Virus record (IMG/VR): IMGVR_UViG_3300034093_005754
Coordinates: 1-31,922 of that record
Source: a virus
Direction: 5' to 3' (one strand)
DNA length: 31,922 nucleotides
Below the pieces are notes generated by a model. It saw only the letters and a list, made by a program, of their open reading frames with translations, had not been told where the DNA came from and searched no databases. Shown piece after piece: positions 30,763 to 31,922 of this stretch. Numbering within the stretch: the first letter of the stretch is position 1; every line of letters begins with the position of its first letter. Both the position numbers and the translations under genes were made by a program.

Positions 30763-31422
30763 ATGTCTCATGAATTTAGACTCGCTTGCAAAACCTGTAA
30801 TTTAGAAACAGAAGAAGTTAATCACGCTCAAGAAAGTATTAAAAATTTCTTGAGTAAGTGGGAGGAAAATAAAAACGCCCTAACTAAAGTATTAGATTTA
30901 GGGTTGTTTGATATTGGTGATGTGCGCGAAAGTTTTAGGTCTAAATCACTTCCTGTAGATATTTATGAATTTATGCTTTTGCATGAAAATCATGAACTAG
31001 TAATTAGGTCAGAATACACATCTGTAGCAGATGAGGTAATTAAAGCTAAGGTAAAAAAAGCGTTAATTTTTAAGCTAGAGGAAGAATTTAACAATTTATT
31101 TACTGTTAAAGAAAATGGCTATGGGTACATAAAGTTAAAAACACCATTTACTTTACCGGATGGTGCAATTATAGATGTTTACTTAAAGCTAAATAAAGAT
31201 GGAGACGTAGAGCATATCACCGACTTAGGATGTACATTAGGGTGGGTCTATGTAAACTGCCACGAAGAAGATAGAAGTGCGGATTTTTGGGAGAGGGTAA
31301 AAGATTTTGATGTAGGTTTCATTGGCGAAACGTTAATTACCAAACCCTCTCCAAATACGGGATTAATGCAAGAAGTTTTTAAATTAATTACTGCAATAAT
31401 TAGAGTTAGTAATTTTATTTAA
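30763..31422 (+). CDS. DUF1828-like protein with N-terminal Cys pair
   Basis: A 219-aa protein. The N-terminal part has CKTC (residues 9-12) and a helix ESIKNFLSKWEENKNALTKVL, then HENHELVIRSEYTSVADEV. The C-terminal part, about 110-185, resembles DUF1828: TPFTLPDGAIIDVYLKLNK, then ITDLGCTLGWVYVNC. DUF1828 proteins occur in phages and mobile elements and have no established function. It looks like a join of a small zinc-binding or helical domain with DUF1828. It is the last gene of the cassette; I see no hairpin terminator after it. Confidence 0.55.
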   Translation: MSHEFRLACKTCNLETEEVNHAQESIKNFLSKWEENKNALTKVLDLGLFDIGDVRESFRSKSLPVDIYEFMLLHENHELVIRSEYTSVADEVIKAKVKKALIFKLEEEFNNLFTVKENGYGYIKLKTPFTLPDGAIIDVYLKLNKDGDVEHITDLGCTLGWVYVNCHEEDRSADFWERVKDFDVGFIGETLITKPSPNTGLMQEVFKLITAIIRVSNFI

Positions 31423-31446
31423 CGCCTTAATTTTTTTGCATAAAAC

Positions 31447-31475
31447 TTAAAAGTATCGTAAAATGTAAATATAGT
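31447..31475 (+). promoter_or_regulatory. possible promoter before the 31500 gene
   Basis: TTAAAA (31447-31452), a 17-nt spacer, then TATAGT (31470-31475), the same -10 as at 29610. The -35 is weak and lacks the TTGACG motif of the other sites. Confidence 0.4.
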
Positions 31476-31499
31476 ATATTTTTACACACGCTTTTAAGT

Positions 31500-31922
31500 A
31501 TGTCTACGATAAATAAAGGCGACCTGCCTAGATATGAAAATGGCGAATATGGGCAATCTGAATTAACGCAAGCTGTGGCTAATGCCGAAGTAGCAGCACT
31601 CTTAAATCCTAGTAGCGGTGGCGGAGGCTCTACCACGGTTAACTTTGGCACTAAAATAACAGATGCTACTATACCTACCGGTGGTGTGGGTAACTTAGGT
31701 TGGTTGTCTGCGATTTGGAAACTGATAGGCGATCGCATCCCTCCAAAGTCAGCTTATGAATCCTCAACCACAATTACAATTACTCGCGCTGCTACTACAA
31801 CTTATACTGCTTCTGCACCAAACTTTGATGTTTATGGCGGTCTATTCCAACTTCAAAATATAGGCGAAGCTGGTAAAGGTATATTCCTTTCTTATTTTGA
31901 AATATCTCTCAATCTATCTTCT
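31500..31922 (+). CDS. putative virion structural protein, truncated by window end
   Basis: An open frame of 141 codons from ATG 31500 to the window edge with no stop. The N-terminal part is Ala/Glu-rich and helical (LTQAVANAEVAALL), followed by a Ser/Gly linker (SSGGGGS). The segment PTGGVGNLGWLSAIWKLIGD resembles the repeated 'P.G..G..GWLS.I' segments of phage tail/fibre proteins. The rest is Thr-rich beta sequence (TTITITRAATTTYTASA, then DVYGGLFQLQNI). This fits a tail-tip, fibre or decoration protein. It reads on the plus strand, opposite to all other virion genes in the window. The length and C-terminal domains are not visible. Confidence 0.6.
   Translation, partial: MSTINKGDLPRYENGEYGQSELTQAVANAEVAALLNPSSGGGGSTTVNFGTKITDATIPTGGVGNLGWLSAIWKLIGDRIPPKSAYESSTTITITRAATTTYTASAPNFDVYGGLFQLQNIGEAGKGIFLSYFEISLNLSS

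Overview
The window is a late-gene and accessory segment of a tailed phage (or prophage) of a cyanobacterium. It is AT-rich and carries seven exact copies of the cyanobacterial HIP1 octamer GCGATCGC (2060, 3647, 5864, 11423, 14585, 19743, 31729). Fewer than one would be expected at this base composition, by my rough estimate of about 0.2. I saw no rRNA, tRNA, CRISPR array, integrase or terminase. The tail genes look like those of a long non-contractile-tailed (siphovirus-like) phage: a tube protein, HK97 gp10-like and terminator-like neck proteins, a frameshifted G/GT chaperone pair, a tape measure and a lambda gpM-like protein, with no sheath gene.

Virion genes run right to left on the minus strand: portal (25643-26944), a beta-rich possible structural protein (23168-23692), a prohead protease-major capsid fusion (17078-19492), a Cys-motif protein, head-tail connectors and neck proteins (15281-16766), tail terminator (14904-15278), tail tube (14167-14880), a 76-aa protein, the tail-assembly chaperone with a programmed -1 frameshift (12702-13924), a 3765-aa tape measure carrying three peptidoglycan-cleaving domains (1399-12696), and a gpM-like tail protein (879-1220).

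This minus-strand series is broken by plus-strand cassettes that look like morons: genes inserted between structural genes with their own promoters and terminators. They are 1-882 (HTH protein, small membrane protein, hypothetical); 1245-1397 (small membrane protein); 19588-22971 (class II ribonucleotide reductase interrupted by an intein at its active-site Cys); 23849-25548 (NADAR protein plus small genes); 27036-29590 (N6-adenine and C5-cytosine DNA methyltransferases with small partners); and 29640-31422 (STAS-like protein, hypotheticals). Four of the cassette starts are preceded by variants of one promoter-like sequence, TTGACGRCGRTATA, with a -10 box 17-18 nt beyond the -35 hexamer. A plus-strand gene resembling phage structural proteins begins at 31500 and runs off the window.

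Read together, the minus strand builds the particle. The plus-strand cassettes appear to supply nucleotide precursors (RNR) and to handle host defence (two orphan methyltransferases, NADAR). Functions come from sequence motifs recognised by eye. No database search was run.
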